64,000 nt of DNA from UBA5189 sp046707905 (lineage in GTDB: Bacteria; Chloroflexota; Limnocylindria; Limnocylindrales; CSP1-4): positions 8,269 through 72,268 of the forward strand of contig JBKKDM010000126.1 of assembly GCA_046707905.1 (NCBI GenBank), in the 5' to 3' direction. Under the pieces are notes generated by a model. That model was not told the origin of the DNA. It ran no database searches and saw nothing but the letters and a program-made list of their open reading frames with translations. The position numbers and the translations under genes were made by a program. Position 1 is the stretch's first letter; each line of letters opens with the position of its first letter. Positions 51,226 to 59,693 of this stretch are shown piece by piece.

Positions 51226-51845
51226 CGGTCCACGTCTCATCCGCAGGGCTCGCCTAGGCGAGTCGGACCCAGGGTGGACCACGCGCCTAGGCCGGAGCAC
51301 TTGGATGGAGAGGACCCCAGCGCCTCCATCGCCGGGGGAACGACGAGCCCCCAGAGCCCCCTCCGATGCTCAGAACGATCGCAGGCCACCCCGGTTATGC
51401 CTGCCAGTTTCGAGGTGGTTCCGCAGCGCACCAGAAGGCGTGGCGCGGTGGCCGGAAGACTGCTTGCGGTGACGTCTCGCGGCCGGCAATGGGACGGGTC
51501 CGAGGGCGTGAATCGGTGCCGAGGGGCACATTCGGCGGATTCAGACATGCGGACGGCATGCAATCGCGATCCGGCGCGAGGGAAGGCGCCCCGCTCTTGT
51601 GTCCCTGTTGAGAACGACCAATGCAAGGACCGCCGGGTACGTTCGCGGGCAAGCTCCGCGCTCTTTCCATTGGACCGGGCCTGGCGCGGAGCTCCTTCCC
51701 CAACACAGTATGCAGACGTCGCCGCCGCTGGCGATGGAAGACCGCGAGGTTGCTCTTAGAACCGGTCTTGGAGAGCGGGACCAAGCGCACAATGTGGCCC
51801 GGCGCTCACCGTTGGGCGTTTGTCGGAAGGGGCCGGGAGGGCACC
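51226..51845. other. Gene-poor stretch in element B
   Basis: About 620 bases with only unconvincing frames on both strands (no start signals or recognisable families). It likely holds the promoter of the Ltp-like lipoprotein gene. No repeat or hairpin with a clear role was identified. Confidence 0.5.
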
Positions 51846-52319
51846 ATGGCCCGCAACGCCATCATCGCTTTGGTTGCTGTGCTGTCCGTTGGTATCGCAG
51901 CATGTAGTTCCCCCGCAGCACCGCTCGCGCCGGGCCCCGGAGCAACGCTGGCGCCGGTCCCCGCAGCCACGCTCCGGCCGGCCAATGCCCCCACCCCGCC
52001 GGTCGTCACGCCCAAGCCGGTCAAGCAGCTCACTCGCGCTCAGGAGAATGCCATCGAGGCGGCCGAAGACTATCTCGACTATTCGGCCTTCTCTCGCTCT
52101 GGGCTGATCGACCAGTTGGTATACGAGGACTACAGCAAGGCCGTTGCCACCTTTGCGGTCGACTCGCTGGACGTGAACTGGAAAGAACAAGCGTTCCTGT
52201 CAGCGCAGGCATATCTCGACTATTCCTCGTTCTCGCTCAAGGGTCTGATCGACCAGCTGAGGTACGAGGGCTTCACCAAGGCACAGGCCGAATACGGCGC
52301 TGAGAAGGCCTACAACTAG
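51846..52319 (+). CDS. Ltp-family lipoprotein (superinfection-exclusion-like)
   Basis: 157 residues. A lipoprotein signal (IIALVAVLSVGIAACSS, Cys19) and a Pro/Ala-rich spacer precede two Ltp repeats: QENAIEAAEDYLDYSAFSRS then GLIDQLVYEDYSKAVATFAV, and EQAFLSAQAYLDYSSFSLKG then LIDQLRYEGFTKAQAEYGAE. This tandem helical domain is that of the host cell surface-exposed lipoprotein family; the member of phage TP-J34 blocks DNA entry of other phages. On an integrated element, the same role is plausible but not proven, since many chromosomal proteins of high-GC bacteria share the domain. ATG 51846 has GGGAGGG upstream. Confidence 0.8.
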   Translation: MARNAIIALVAVLSVGIAACSSPAAPLAPGPGATLAPVPAATLRPANAPTPPVVTPKPVKQLTRAQENAIEAAEDYLDYSAFSRSGLIDQLVYEDYSKAVATFAVDSLDVNWKEQAFLSAQAYLDYSSFSLKGLIDQLRYEGFTKAQAEYGAEKAYN

Positions 52320-52580
52320 CGGGCCATGTACCGCCCAATGACCCGCTCGAGCTCGTCGCGATCGAGGGTCCGCCCCAGGTTCTCCACCCCCAAGACTCCG
52401 CCCTACGACGTAGGCCAAGCGGAGTCGCCGACGTAGTTGGTCCATCCGCCCACCGTCCGGTCGCGGGACGCCGCGTAGCCTGTCGTCGAGGTCGCGCAAC
52501 GCAGCCGTCTCGTCTTCGCCGGTCCCCGTTGCGGTCTGTGGTGCCTTGCCACGTCCGGGGTGCGGACCGCGGGCGGTCAC
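52316..52580 (-). pseudogene. Possible frameshifted small gene
   Basis: Leftward frame from 52580 reads well up to MDQLRRRLRLAYVVG and then becomes unlike protein, while a different frame just after (about 52400) reads LGVENLGRTLDRDELERVIG then RYMAR and a stop at 52316-52318. A one-base change near 52395-52405 would join them. Its stop overlaps that of the convergent lipoprotein gene. Weak evidence; no family recognised. Confidence 0.3.
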
Positions 52581-52696
52581 GGACCACGCTCCACGGTATC
52601 CGTCGGCGCGTAGGACTCCGGGGTCAACCGAGGGCTGCCCGACACATCAGCGGGCCGGGAGGGCCTCGTGGACGGCGGCCCACGCCTCCTCCCGCG

Positions 52697-53149
52697 TCAT
52701 CCCCCGTCGGGCCGCCGAGACCAGGTCAACTGGAGCGCGTCTCCGTTCCGCTCGGTGGAAAGCACAAGGCCGCGACGCTCGGCGATCGCCGAAAGGAGCA
52801 CCTCGTTCGAGCGGTCGATATCTTCCACCGTCGTCCCCCATTGCTCGCACCACTCCGGGTCGGGGCCGGTAAGCGTCAGCACCGCCCTCGAATCGTCGCC
52901 GCTGACGTCAACGACGGTCATATCCGCCGTCGTCGCAAAGTTGCGACCCTCGAGGCGCGCGACGTCGAGAGCGGATCCATCGCCAATCTCGTCCCAGGTG
53001 GGCGCGAATGCTTGGCCGACGAATGAAGCCCAGCCATCCAAACCGCCCGTCTGCTGCTTCGCCCAGAGCAGGGTCACGTGCCAGATCGCCGACTGGTTGC
53101 CCTTCGCCGCTTCCAGGAGTTCGTCCGACGAGTAGTTGAGGTGGGCCAT
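52697..53149 (-). CDS. Conserved protein of unknown function
   Basis: 150 residues. Helical N-terminal half (YSSDELLEAAKGNQSAIWHV, LDGWASFVGQAFAPTWDEIG) and a C-terminal half that begins with RLEGRNFATTADMTVVDVSG and has PDPEWCEQWGTTVEDIDRSN. No signal or membrane segment. The shape suggests a small-ligand or L-2-amino-thiazoline-hydrolase-like fold but I cannot assign it. A ribosome-site-like GAAAGGGAC lies just before the ATG. Confidence 0.6.
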   Translation of the reverse strand: MAHLNYSSDELLEAAKGNQSAIWHVTLLWAKQQTGGLDGWASFVGQAFAPTWDEIGDGSALDVARLEGRNFATTADMTVVDVSGDDSRAVLTLTGPDPEWCEQWGTTVEDIDRSNEVLLSAIAERRGLVLSTERNGDALQLTWSRRPDGG

Positions 53150-53174
53150 CGATGTCCCTTTCGAAACTTCCGGG

Positions 53175-53411
53175 TCAACGGCGGTCGAACCGCCAGGACT
53201 CCCGTTCGTACCAGCTCCGATCCTTGACCTTCGACCAACCGACGCGGGACCCGTCGCGGTAGCGCGACCCCCGATCTTTCAGAACGGGGCCTCGAGCCGT
53301 CCGGTCGATGATCGCCTCCGCGAGTGCCGGGTCGGGTGTCACAAGCAGTACGACCTCGTAAGAGCGGTTGGAGCTTCTAGCCGCGGCCTTCGAACCGCCC
53401 GCGGCGTGCAC
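53175..53411 (-). CDS. Small unknown protein
   Basis: 78 residues; the core SYEVVLLVTPDPALAEAIID and the Arg/Trp-rich end RDGSRVGWSKVKDRSWYERE look like real protein. It lies 26 bases upstream of the preceding leftward gene, so they may be co-transcribed. The start is uncertain, since the first 15 residues are low-complexity. Confidence 0.45.
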   Translation of the reverse strand: MHAAGGSKAAARSSNRSYEVVLLVTPDPALAEAIIDRTARGPVLKDRGSRYRDGSRVGWSKVKDRSWYERESWRFDRR

Positions 53412-53507
53412 AAGCCAGCCGATCTCGTCCCCCGCAAGTTGAGCGGTGAACGACCGGGGGCGATCCGTTACCCGCGGCGCAGCTTAGAGGCAGGCACCGT
53501 CCCACCG

Positions 53508-54233
53508 CTACTCCCAAGCGACGCTGTCGAGGACCGGCTGCGCCTTGGACAGGAACGCCTCGAAGACATCGTCGTCGATGGCTTCGGCGAGGATGATCGC
53601 CCAGCCTCCCGGTGTCTCGACGAACAAGACGCGGGACTTGGTCCCCGGCCCGAAAACATATCTGTCCTCGGGGAGGATAAAGCCCGCTCCGGTGGATTTG
53701 AGAGCCGCGCGGAAGACGTCAACTTGAAGCGCGTCAATTCCGCCGAGCTGTGCAGGAGTGATGTCGCCAACCGTGTAGCCCTTTTCCGACCTCAGCGCGT
53801 CGACGTAGGCGGTGACATCGCTCGGGTCCTTGATCTCGATGTTCTCCACCGCACCAACCCATCCATCGGCGGTCCCCGAAACCCAGTTGATCGCGCCGCC
53901 TTGCGCGGAAATACCCCCACCTTCCGGGAAGGCCCGGGTGTTGTTCCAAGCCGACTCGATCGTGAACACGAATGGCGGCGTGAACGGCGCGGTGCTGTAT
54001 GTCCCGGCGGGGATGACGCACTCATCCGTACCTTTCGCGCACAGGGTTCGTACCGTCTCCACCGTCGGAGCAGCGGTGGGCGCTTCGGTCACGGCCGCGG
54101 TTGGCGAGGCCGTTGCGGGAACTGGCGTCGTCACCGGACTCGGCGTTGCCGTCGATCCACCGCAGCCGACTGCGGCTGCAGCGCATAGGGTGACGATCGC
54201 GAACACCCGCAGCGGAAGCCGACCCATCCACAT
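53508..54233 (-). CDS. Putative lipoprotein of unknown function
   Basis: 241 residues. Signal with lipobox AAVGCGG (Cys24), a Thr/Pro/Ala spacer, then a beta-rich domain (YSTAPFTPPFVFTIESAWNN, GGWAIILAEAIDDDVFEAFL) with three Cys in total. Proteins of this layout are common in Chloroflexota-like genomes. Surface sensing or protection is possible; no family name is known to me. ATG at 54233, or 54227 two codons later. Confidence 0.65.
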   Translation of the reverse strand: MWMGRLPLRVFAIVTLCAAAAVGCGGSTATPSPVTTPVPATASPTAAVTEAPTAAPTVETVRTLCAKGTDECVIPAGTYSTAPFTPPFVFTIESAWNNTRAFPEGGGISAQGGAINWVSGTADGWVGAVENIEIKDPSDVTAYVDALRSEKGYTVGDITPAQLGGIDALQVDVFRAALKSTGAGFILPEDRYVFGPGTKSRVLFVETPGGWAIILAEAIDDDVFEAFLSKAQPVLDSVAWE

Positions 54234-54593
54234 CCCAGCAACCCTCCAGTGCAGCGTGCCTCACACGAAGCCAGACCTCGGCTATCTATTTGGCCTTGAG
54301 GACGGGTGCGCGGGGCCCGGCGCGAACTATATGCCGGCGGAGTGACAGGACCTACGTCGAAACATTGGTCGACGCGGATCGGAGGGTCTTATCGCTGCCC
54401 CTCAACCGCCCCGGACAAGCCGGACCAAGATCTCGTCCAGAACGTCCGCCTCCACTGGAACTCGACCCGTAAATCCCGGTCCCGGGAGCTCTGATCGTGC
54501 GTGTCTTGACGCAGTTCAGATGACCAGTTTTACGACTTGTCGAAGCTACTGCCGGAGCCTGCGCGACGGCCGCGGAGGCGCGAGACTTACAGC
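54234..54593. other. Intergenic stretch before the cyclase gene
   Basis: About 360 bases between divergent genes. A short rightward frame near 54400-54494 (PDQDLVQNVRLHWNST) may be a gene remnant, without further support. It should contain both divergent promoters; none was clearly identified. Confidence 0.4.
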
Positions 54594-55970
54594 ATGGATT
54601 CGCCCGAGGTCCGCTACGTCAAGACAGCCGATGGGGCACACATCGCGTACCAGGTCTTCGGCGAAGGGGCCTTCGACCTCGTGTTCGTCCCGGGCTTCGC
54701 CTCGAACGTCGAGCAGATGTGGCGCGTCGAGCCGTTCGCCCGCGGCCTGCGGCGCCTCGGGTCGTTCGCCCGGGTCGTCGTCTTTGACCGGCGCGGTACG
54801 GGCCTATCCGATCGAATCAACGCCGCGGCGCCCGCGACACTCGAGGCGCAGATCGATGACATTCGCGCCGTCATGTCCGCAGCCGGCGTCGAGCGCGCGG
54901 CTCTGTTCGGATTCGAGCTGGGGGCGAGTCTGTGCGTCGTATTCGCCGCGGCCGAGCCGTCCCGGGTCTTCGCCTGCGTGCTCCACCAGGCGGCCGCGCG
55001 CGGACTCCGCACGCCCGATTACCCATGGGCGTGGACCTCTGAGCAGTGGGACGCCTACCTCGAGGCAGTCGACCGGCTATGGGGAACGCAGGAGATGGCG
55101 GACGACCTCGTCCGGGGCTGGTACTCCGCGCACGTCGGGGACGCCGGGTTTGGCAGCTCCTTCGCGTCGTTCCTCCGCGCCGCTGCCAGCCCCGGCGCCG
55201 CGCTCGTGTTCGAGGGAATGCAGCGGGACACGGACATCCGCGACGTGCTGGCGACGATCCAGGTGCCCGTCCTCGTCACGCAGCGGCGTGGTGTCGAGAT
55301 CGCACCATTCGAGGAAGGCCGCTACGTGGCCGCGAACATCCCGGGCGCCCGGCTCCTCGAGCTGGATGGGACGGACTTCAACCCCTTTACGGGCGACCAG
55401 GAGCCGCTCATGGACGCGATCGAGCGATTCTGCGGTGCCGCGCAGGGGGCGGAGGTCGACTTCGATCGGGTTCTGGCGACCGTGCTGTTTACGGACATGG
55501 TCGGGTCCACCGAGACGGCGGTCCGGATGGCCGACAAGGCGTGGAAGGACCTGCTCGCGTCGCACCACCGGCGCGTCCGGTCGCTGCTCGCGCGACATCG
55601 CGGTCGCGAGGTGGACGTGGCCGGCGACGGGTTCCTCGCAGTGTTCGACGGGCCGGCGCGTGCCGTCCGCTGCGGCCTGGCCATCTGCGAGGACGCGCGA
55701 GCGATCGGCGTCGAGGTGCGGGTCGGCGTCCATACCGGCGAGATCGAGCTCGACGGGGCGGCCGTGAGCGGGATCGCCGTCCACATCGGCTCCCGCGTCA
55801 TGGGCAAGGCCGGCGCCGGCGAGGTGCTTGTCTCGAGCACGGTCCGGGATCTCGTCGCGGGCTCGGGTCTCGCCTTCGAGACTCGCGGCGAGCACGAGCT
55901 CAAAGGAATCCCAGGCTCGTGGCACCTGTATGCGGGTTCATCGCCCGATCCGGGCGAAGAAGCTACGTAA
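54594..55970 (+). CDS. Class III adenylate/guanylate cyclase with N-terminal alpha/beta-hydrolase-like sensor
   Basis: 458 residues. Residues 1-270 are an alpha/beta-hydrolase fold (IAYQVFGEGAFDLVFVPGFA, VVVFDRRGTGLSD) in which the nucleophile elbow reads GFELG (106-110): Glu108 replaces the catalytic Ser, so it cannot act as a normal serine hydrolase and is probably a ligand sensor. Residues about 285-458 form a class III cyclase: VLFTDMVGSTE and VDVAGDGFLAVFDGP carry the two metal-binding Asp, then GVHTGEIEL. The product is probably cAMP. This architecture is common in high-GC soil bacteria. ATG 54594 starts the hydrolase-like domain; GGAGG lies 14 bases upstream. Confidence 0.85.
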   Translation: MDSPEVRYVKTADGAHIAYQVFGEGAFDLVFVPGFASNVEQMWRVEPFARGLRRLGSFARVVVFDRRGTGLSDRINAAAPATLEAQIDDIRAVMSAAGVERAALFGFELGASLCVVFAAAEPSRVFACVLHQAAARGLRTPDYPWAWTSEQWDAYLEAVDRLWGTQEMADDLVRGWYSAHVGDAGFGSSFASFLRAAASPGAALVFEGMQRDTDIRDVLATIQVPVLVTQRRGVEIAPFEEGRYVAANIPGARLLELDGTDFNPFTGDQEPLMDAIERFCGAAQGAEVDFDRVLATVLFTDMVGSTETAVRMADKAWKDLLASHHRRVRSLLARHRGREVDVAGDGFLAVFDGPARAVRCGLAICEDARAIGVEVRVGVHTGEIELDGAAVSGIAVHIGSRVMGKAGAGEVLVSSTVRDLVAGSGLAFETRGEHELKGIPGSWHLYAGSSPDPGEEAT

Positions 55971-56134
55971 GCCACCCGGACGCGCTGTCCCAATCCCGGC
56001 CGGGCGGCTCACGCGACCTTGGAGATGCGCGCCCTGGCGAGCGCCAAGCACGTCACGCACGGTAATTTGCCCAGTTTCACCGGACGCGGATGTTAAAGAA
56101 CGGCCCCGGTCGCAGTCGCTCCGCTGGCCGACCG

Positions 56135-56547
56135 TCAGGGACAGCTCGCCTCTTGGCAGACGATCCGCGGCTCGCCGTCGCCGCCCATCTCGAGGATGGT
56201 CGGTAGCGTCGAGACGCCGAAGTAGTCGACGCCGGTGGCCCGGATCGTGCCGTCGGCGAGCTCGATCACAACGACCTGGGGTGGGCCGCCGCTGTAGATC
56301 CGATCCCTGGCTGGCAGCCACTCGTAAAGCGTGGCCTTATTGATCGGGGCGTGTCCGGGATGGAAGCGGTCGAATGCGCGCACGGCGAAAGATACGAGGG
56401 CCTGGCAGCGCGTGGGCGGCTCATAGTCATCGCAGGAGACGGAAGGCCCGATCTCCCAGCCTTCGATGACCGACGAATCTCGCGGGGTCGCGCAGCCAAG
56501 GAGCAGCGCCCCACGACCAGGAGCCAAGCGAGGCGGCCGGGGTTCAT
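56135..56547 (-). pseudogene. Frameshifted small lipoprotein gene
   Basis: From ATG 56547 the frame gives a signal-peptide start (MNPGRLAWLLVVG) and then goes out of phase; the neighbouring frame continues as ALLLGCATPRDSS, completing a lipobox LLGC, and runs on to a normal end (RAFDRFHPGHAPINKATLYE ... RIVCQEASCP). The break is at a run of four C (56509-56512 on the + strand): one more base restores about 137 residues. Either a decayed gene or a homopolymer error in the sequence. Confidence 0.6.
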
Positions 56548-56564
56548 GGAGCGTGCGACGTCCG

Positions 56565-56843
56565 CTATTTCCTGCCGCTGTACGGCTCCGGCGCCGTCGG
56601 CACATCGCCCTCCAGGATCAAGCCCCGCACGGCCCAAGCGCATTCCAGTGGCCGGTGATTCGTCGACTCCCACACGGCCGTGAGGCCCTTGTAGGCACCC
56701 TCACCCACGAGCACTGTCGTTACGATCGAAGTGCTGCCCGGGTACTTGATGGTTGTGAATGAGCCCTCCCAGCCACCTTCCTCGTTCTCGATGCGCCATG
56801 TGCCCGTACCGACCGTGGTGACGGTTGCGCTCTCGTAAGCGAT
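56565..56843 (-). pseudogene. C-terminal remnant of a conserved secreted-type protein
   Basis: A leftward frame of 92 codons reads as a genuine C-terminus (ESATVTTVGTGTWRIENEEG, WEGSFTTIKYPGSTSIVTTV, LVGEGAYKGLTAVWES, ECAWAVRGLILEGDVP) but begins right after a stop at 56844-56846 and has no start codon. Just upstream in another frame is a good ribosome site (GGGAGAAGAG) and ATG (56848-56850), which suggests an internal deletion joined the old gene start to its end out of phase. The GEGAYKGL-type motif is typical of many Chloroflexota-like proteins. Confidence 0.6.
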
Positions 56844-56897
56844 TCATGGCTCTTCTCCCTGAGAGTTTGCGGTCGAGTGGGTGCTGGTCTTGATGGG

Positions 56898-58208
56898 CTA
56901 TGGCTGCCATGCCCCGCGCGTCGCCCCTTCGACCAGCAGCGCCGGCTCGCCACCGTCGATGCCGACCGTCCAGAGATCCCCGACCGCCGAACCGTCTTGC
57001 GTCGTGGGGCCCCTCTCCTTCGAGAACATGATCCTCTCGCCATCGGCTGACCAGCTGTGGGGCGGAAAGCCGGCGTACATCCAAGCGGTTGCCAGGGTCC
57101 GCGACATCCCGGTCCCGACGTTGACGACCTTCAGGTGGTCCCCCACGAGGTAGGCGAGATCCTGTCCACTCGGCGACCAAATGGGGAACAAGACACTGTC
57201 CCCGCCGGAGTCCTGACCGGGTCGGACGACCGCTCGTGCCTCCGTGCCGTCTGCGTTCGATACATAGACCTTGGAGAGATTCGAATCGCGACCCGCGAAC
57301 GCCAGGCGAGACCCATCGGCAGCGACGCTGGGCATGAACGAGATGAGGAGGAGGTCCTCCGCGGCGACCTGCTGAGCGGGCGACCCGTCGATCGGCAGCT
57401 TCCAGACTTCCTGCAGGGGACACAGTGGAGGAACCGGATTCGACAAGGTGTCCCCGTTGCGCGAGGTGCAGGGTCCGCTTGTCTGGTCCCGGACGATCCA
57501 TACCCAAATCGAGCGACCGTCGGGCGCCCAGAACCCTGGAATCTCTCGAGCCCTCGTATAGCGATCGGGCAATGGCAACTGTGTTTGCAGCGCGCCATCG
57601 ATGCCGTAGATGTTGATTTGGAGTTGGGTCTGGGCCCACGCTTGGAGGCGGGTGGAATCCGGCGACCACCACGGCGCGAACGATCTGTTTGCGAGGGTCG
57701 CCACCTCGTCGCCGCCGGGCTCGCGGATTACGGCCGTGCTCCGAGCAGTATCGAAGGACAGGAAGTGGCGACCATTGGGAGCCCAGGGGGATCCGTCGAA
57801 CAGGGTGGCACCTTCGGCGACTCTGGTTCGGTTGCTCCCGTCGGCGTCCGCCAGGAAGATGTCGCCGTCCAGCCCGTAGAGGAGCTTCTCCGGATCGGGC
57901 GGACGCTCCAGGAGGCGGCCGCCGACGAGGGCCGCAGTGCCGACCATGGCCAACATCAGCAGGAGCAGAAGCACGGCCACGGATGGACGGAGTGCGAGCA
58001 CGCTTGCACGCAACGCGCCAAGCGGCCACCTCGACGCGATCCGGCCGGCCGGCCAGCGGCTGCCCAGGCCCGCCAGATGCGCCGGCCGCGGCTTGTGGTT
58101 GGCGATGGCCGCCTGCAGCCGCTCGAGCCCGCCGGCCGGGATCGGCGCATGCGCGTCGTCATCGAACAGCGAGAAGAGATCGGTTTCGAATCCGTGGGGT
58201 TGGGTCAT
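56898..58208 (-). CDS. Membrane protein with extracytoplasmic PD40/WD40-like propeller, partner of ECF sigma
   Basis: 436 residues. A 75-residue cytoplasmic N-terminus, one membrane helix (SVAVLLLLLMLAMVGTAALV, about 75-95) and a large outer domain with PD40/TolB-like repeats: NGRHFLSFD, SPDSTRLQAWA, APDGRSIWVWI, AADGSRLAFAGRD, SPSGQDLAYLV, SADGERIMFSKE. The gene overlaps the ECF sigma gene by 4 bases, so the N-terminus may act as an anti-sigma, although the usual zinc motif is absent. The propeller would be the outside sensor. Confidence 0.75.
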   Translation of the reverse strand: MTQPHGFETDLFSLFDDDAHAPIPAGGLERLQAAIANHKPRPAHLAGLGSRWPAGRIASRWPLGALRASVLALRPSVAVLLLLLMLAMVGTAALVGGRLLERPPDPEKLLYGLDGDIFLADADGSNRTRVAEGATLFDGSPWAPNGRHFLSFDTARSTAVIREPGGDEVATLANRSFAPWWSPDSTRLQAWAQTQLQINIYGIDGALQTQLPLPDRYTRAREIPGFWAPDGRSIWVWIVRDQTSGPCTSRNGDTLSNPVPPLCPLQEVWKLPIDGSPAQQVAAEDLLLISFMPSVAADGSRLAFAGRDSNLSKVYVSNADGTEARAVVRPGQDSGGDSVLFPIWSPSGQDLAYLVGDHLKVVNVGTGMSRTLATAWMYAGFPPHSWSADGERIMFSKERGPTTQDGSAVGDLWTVGIDGGEPALLVEGATRGAWQP

Positions 58209-58765
58209 GTGATCGACTCCTGTGCAGCCCGCGCCGGTAGCCGTTCGTCGGCCTCGAGCACCGCGCGCAGCGCGGTCGTCGCCCGGTTCAACCGGGACTT
58301 GAAGGTGCCAAGGGGGATGTCGAGCACGACTGCCGCATCCAGATCAGGCAGTCCCAGCCAGTGGTGGACGACTAGGACGGCGCGTTGGTCGGCGGTCAGG
58401 CGCGCCAGACCTCGCTCGAGCTGATCCCGCAACGCGGTCGCGCCCTGCAGGTCGTCTACGACCGGCGATCCGAGCGCTGTGACATGAGTCTCCATGCTGT
58501 GGCGACGGCCGGCACGACGGGACGTGCTGTAGCAGGAGTGGACAACCAGTCGGCGGAGCCACGCGTCGAATCGGTCCGGTTCGCGAACCGCCCGGATGTG
58601 GAGCCATGCGGACAGGAGGGCGTCCTGGACGGCGTCCGCCGCCAGCTCGTCATCGCGCACGATTAGGCGCGCCGTGCGGAAAAGCTGGTCAAACGACGCT
58701 CCCGCCAGCTGCGAGAACGCCTCGCGGTCGCCGCGGCTCGCTCGGATGATGAGATCTGATTGCAT
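58205..58765 (-). CDS. ECF-type RNA polymerase sigma factor
   Basis: 186 residues. Region 2 (FDQLFRTARLIVRDDELAAD then AVQDALLSAWLHIRAVREPD RFDAWL) and region 4 (LTADQRAVLVVHHWLGLPDL, VLDIPLGTFKSRLNRATTAL) are complete. ATG 58765 is the natural start. The downstream gene encodes its likely membrane regulator. The genes controlled are unknown; no matching promoter pair was searched for. Confidence 0.88.
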   Translation of the reverse strand: MQSDLIIRASRGDREAFSQLAGASFDQLFRTARLIVRDDELAADAVQDALLSAWLHIRAVREPDRFDAWLRRLVVHSCYSTSRRAGRRHSMETHVTALGSPVVDDLQGATALRDQLERGLARLTADQRAVLVVHHWLGLPDLDAAVVLDIPLGTFKSRLNRATTALRAVLEADERLPARAAQESIT

Positions 58766-59212
58766 TAGGGCCGCCGCCGTGGCTCATCGCGATCGGTTGA
58801 CCGCGCTTACTCATCATGAGTCTGGCGACCAGAGAATCGTTCCTTCTGGTCGGCCTGCGCCAACCGCCGGACCCTGAGCGACAGCGCCGGAGTTATCGTG
58901 CTCCAGCCGATGACGCCGTCGACTGATACGCGGTCGGAGGATTCGGACAGATTCGCCCGAAACGCGCGCGCGATCCACCCACTAGGGACGACGTCTTAGC
59001 GGAGTTCTAGGTGGCTTGGCGTGACGTGCCAGGGCGGTCCAATACGTTCGCTCAGCGCAGGAATGCCTCAATGGACGAGCGAACAGCGCCAGCACAGCCT
59101 TCCGTTGTCGAGAAGCTCCACCCCATACCGTCCCGGCCGCTATCGCCAGTAGCCGGATTCGGACAGGTTCGCACTAGCGCGCGCACCCGATCTGCCGATA
59201 AGCGACGACGGG
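58766..59212. other. Gene-poor stretch with a repeated 18-base sequence
   Basis: About 450 bases without a supportable gene. It carries GGATTCGGACAGATTCGC at 58939-58956 and the same sequence with one change at 59155-59172, each followed within 4-6 bases by an alternating GC run (GCGCGCGC). It also must hold the promoter of the sigma operon. A site for an element protein, or an origin-type region, is possible. Confidence 0.5.
58939..59172 (+). repeat. Pair of 18-base direct repeats
   Basis: 58939-58956 and 59155-59172 differ at one position (A/G at the 13th base). Both precede GCGCGCGC stretches. Spacing between starts is 216 bases. Confidence 0.55.
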
Positions 59213-59657
59213 TCATCGGTCAGAGAGCTCGCCTACTCGCTCCAACGAAACCCAAGGCCATTCGCCATGCTGGCTCCTGTATCGGCTCGCCCACCGCGAC
59301 TTGCCCCATCGCCGGGAGCGCTCGAGTCGTCGCCGTCCGACATCCTCATGCCAGCGGTTCAGCCGCTTGTCCCGCTCCGCCATGAGCTCCGCGAACAGCT
59401 CCGGGTGGCCGGAACGAATTCGACGGGAGGAGAAGGTCGGTTTCGCCCCAGTCTGCGTAGAGCTCGCGCAGCAGCGACTCGAGGTCCTCGCCATGCGTTC
59501 GGAAGATCGCGGCGAGGAAGCGACGCATCGGAGGGGTGACCTTCTCGGGAGAGCGGCCTGTCACTCGACCATAAGCGCGAGCCAAGGCGTCCGGGATTTT
59601 AGCGTCCCCGATATACCCGGCGACCTGGGAAGGAGCTTTTGCGATCCGCTCCCGCAC
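59213..59657 (-). pseudogene. Frameshifted element protein
   Basis: Frame one from 59657 reads like protein for about 77 codons (SQVAGYIGDAKIPDALARAY, RRFLAAIFRTHGEDLESLLR), then a second frame takes over (RSGHPELFAELMAERDKRLN, RWASRYRSQHGEWPWVSLER) to a stop at 59213. The switch is at about 59425-59435 in a purine/pyrimidine-rich tract (GGGAGGAGAAG on the + strand). Together they would make one helical protein of about 147 residues. Phage or plasmid-type hypothetical; disrupted or subject to frameshifting. Confidence 0.55.
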
Positions 59658-59693
59658 CCCCTCTCTCGTAGCTCTAGCTTCTCCTCCTAGGTT

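Noticed and set aside
51237..51800. Several 70-130 codon frames on both strands
   Set aside because: They overlap each other in all frames, lack ribosome sites and family motifs, and have shadow-like composition.
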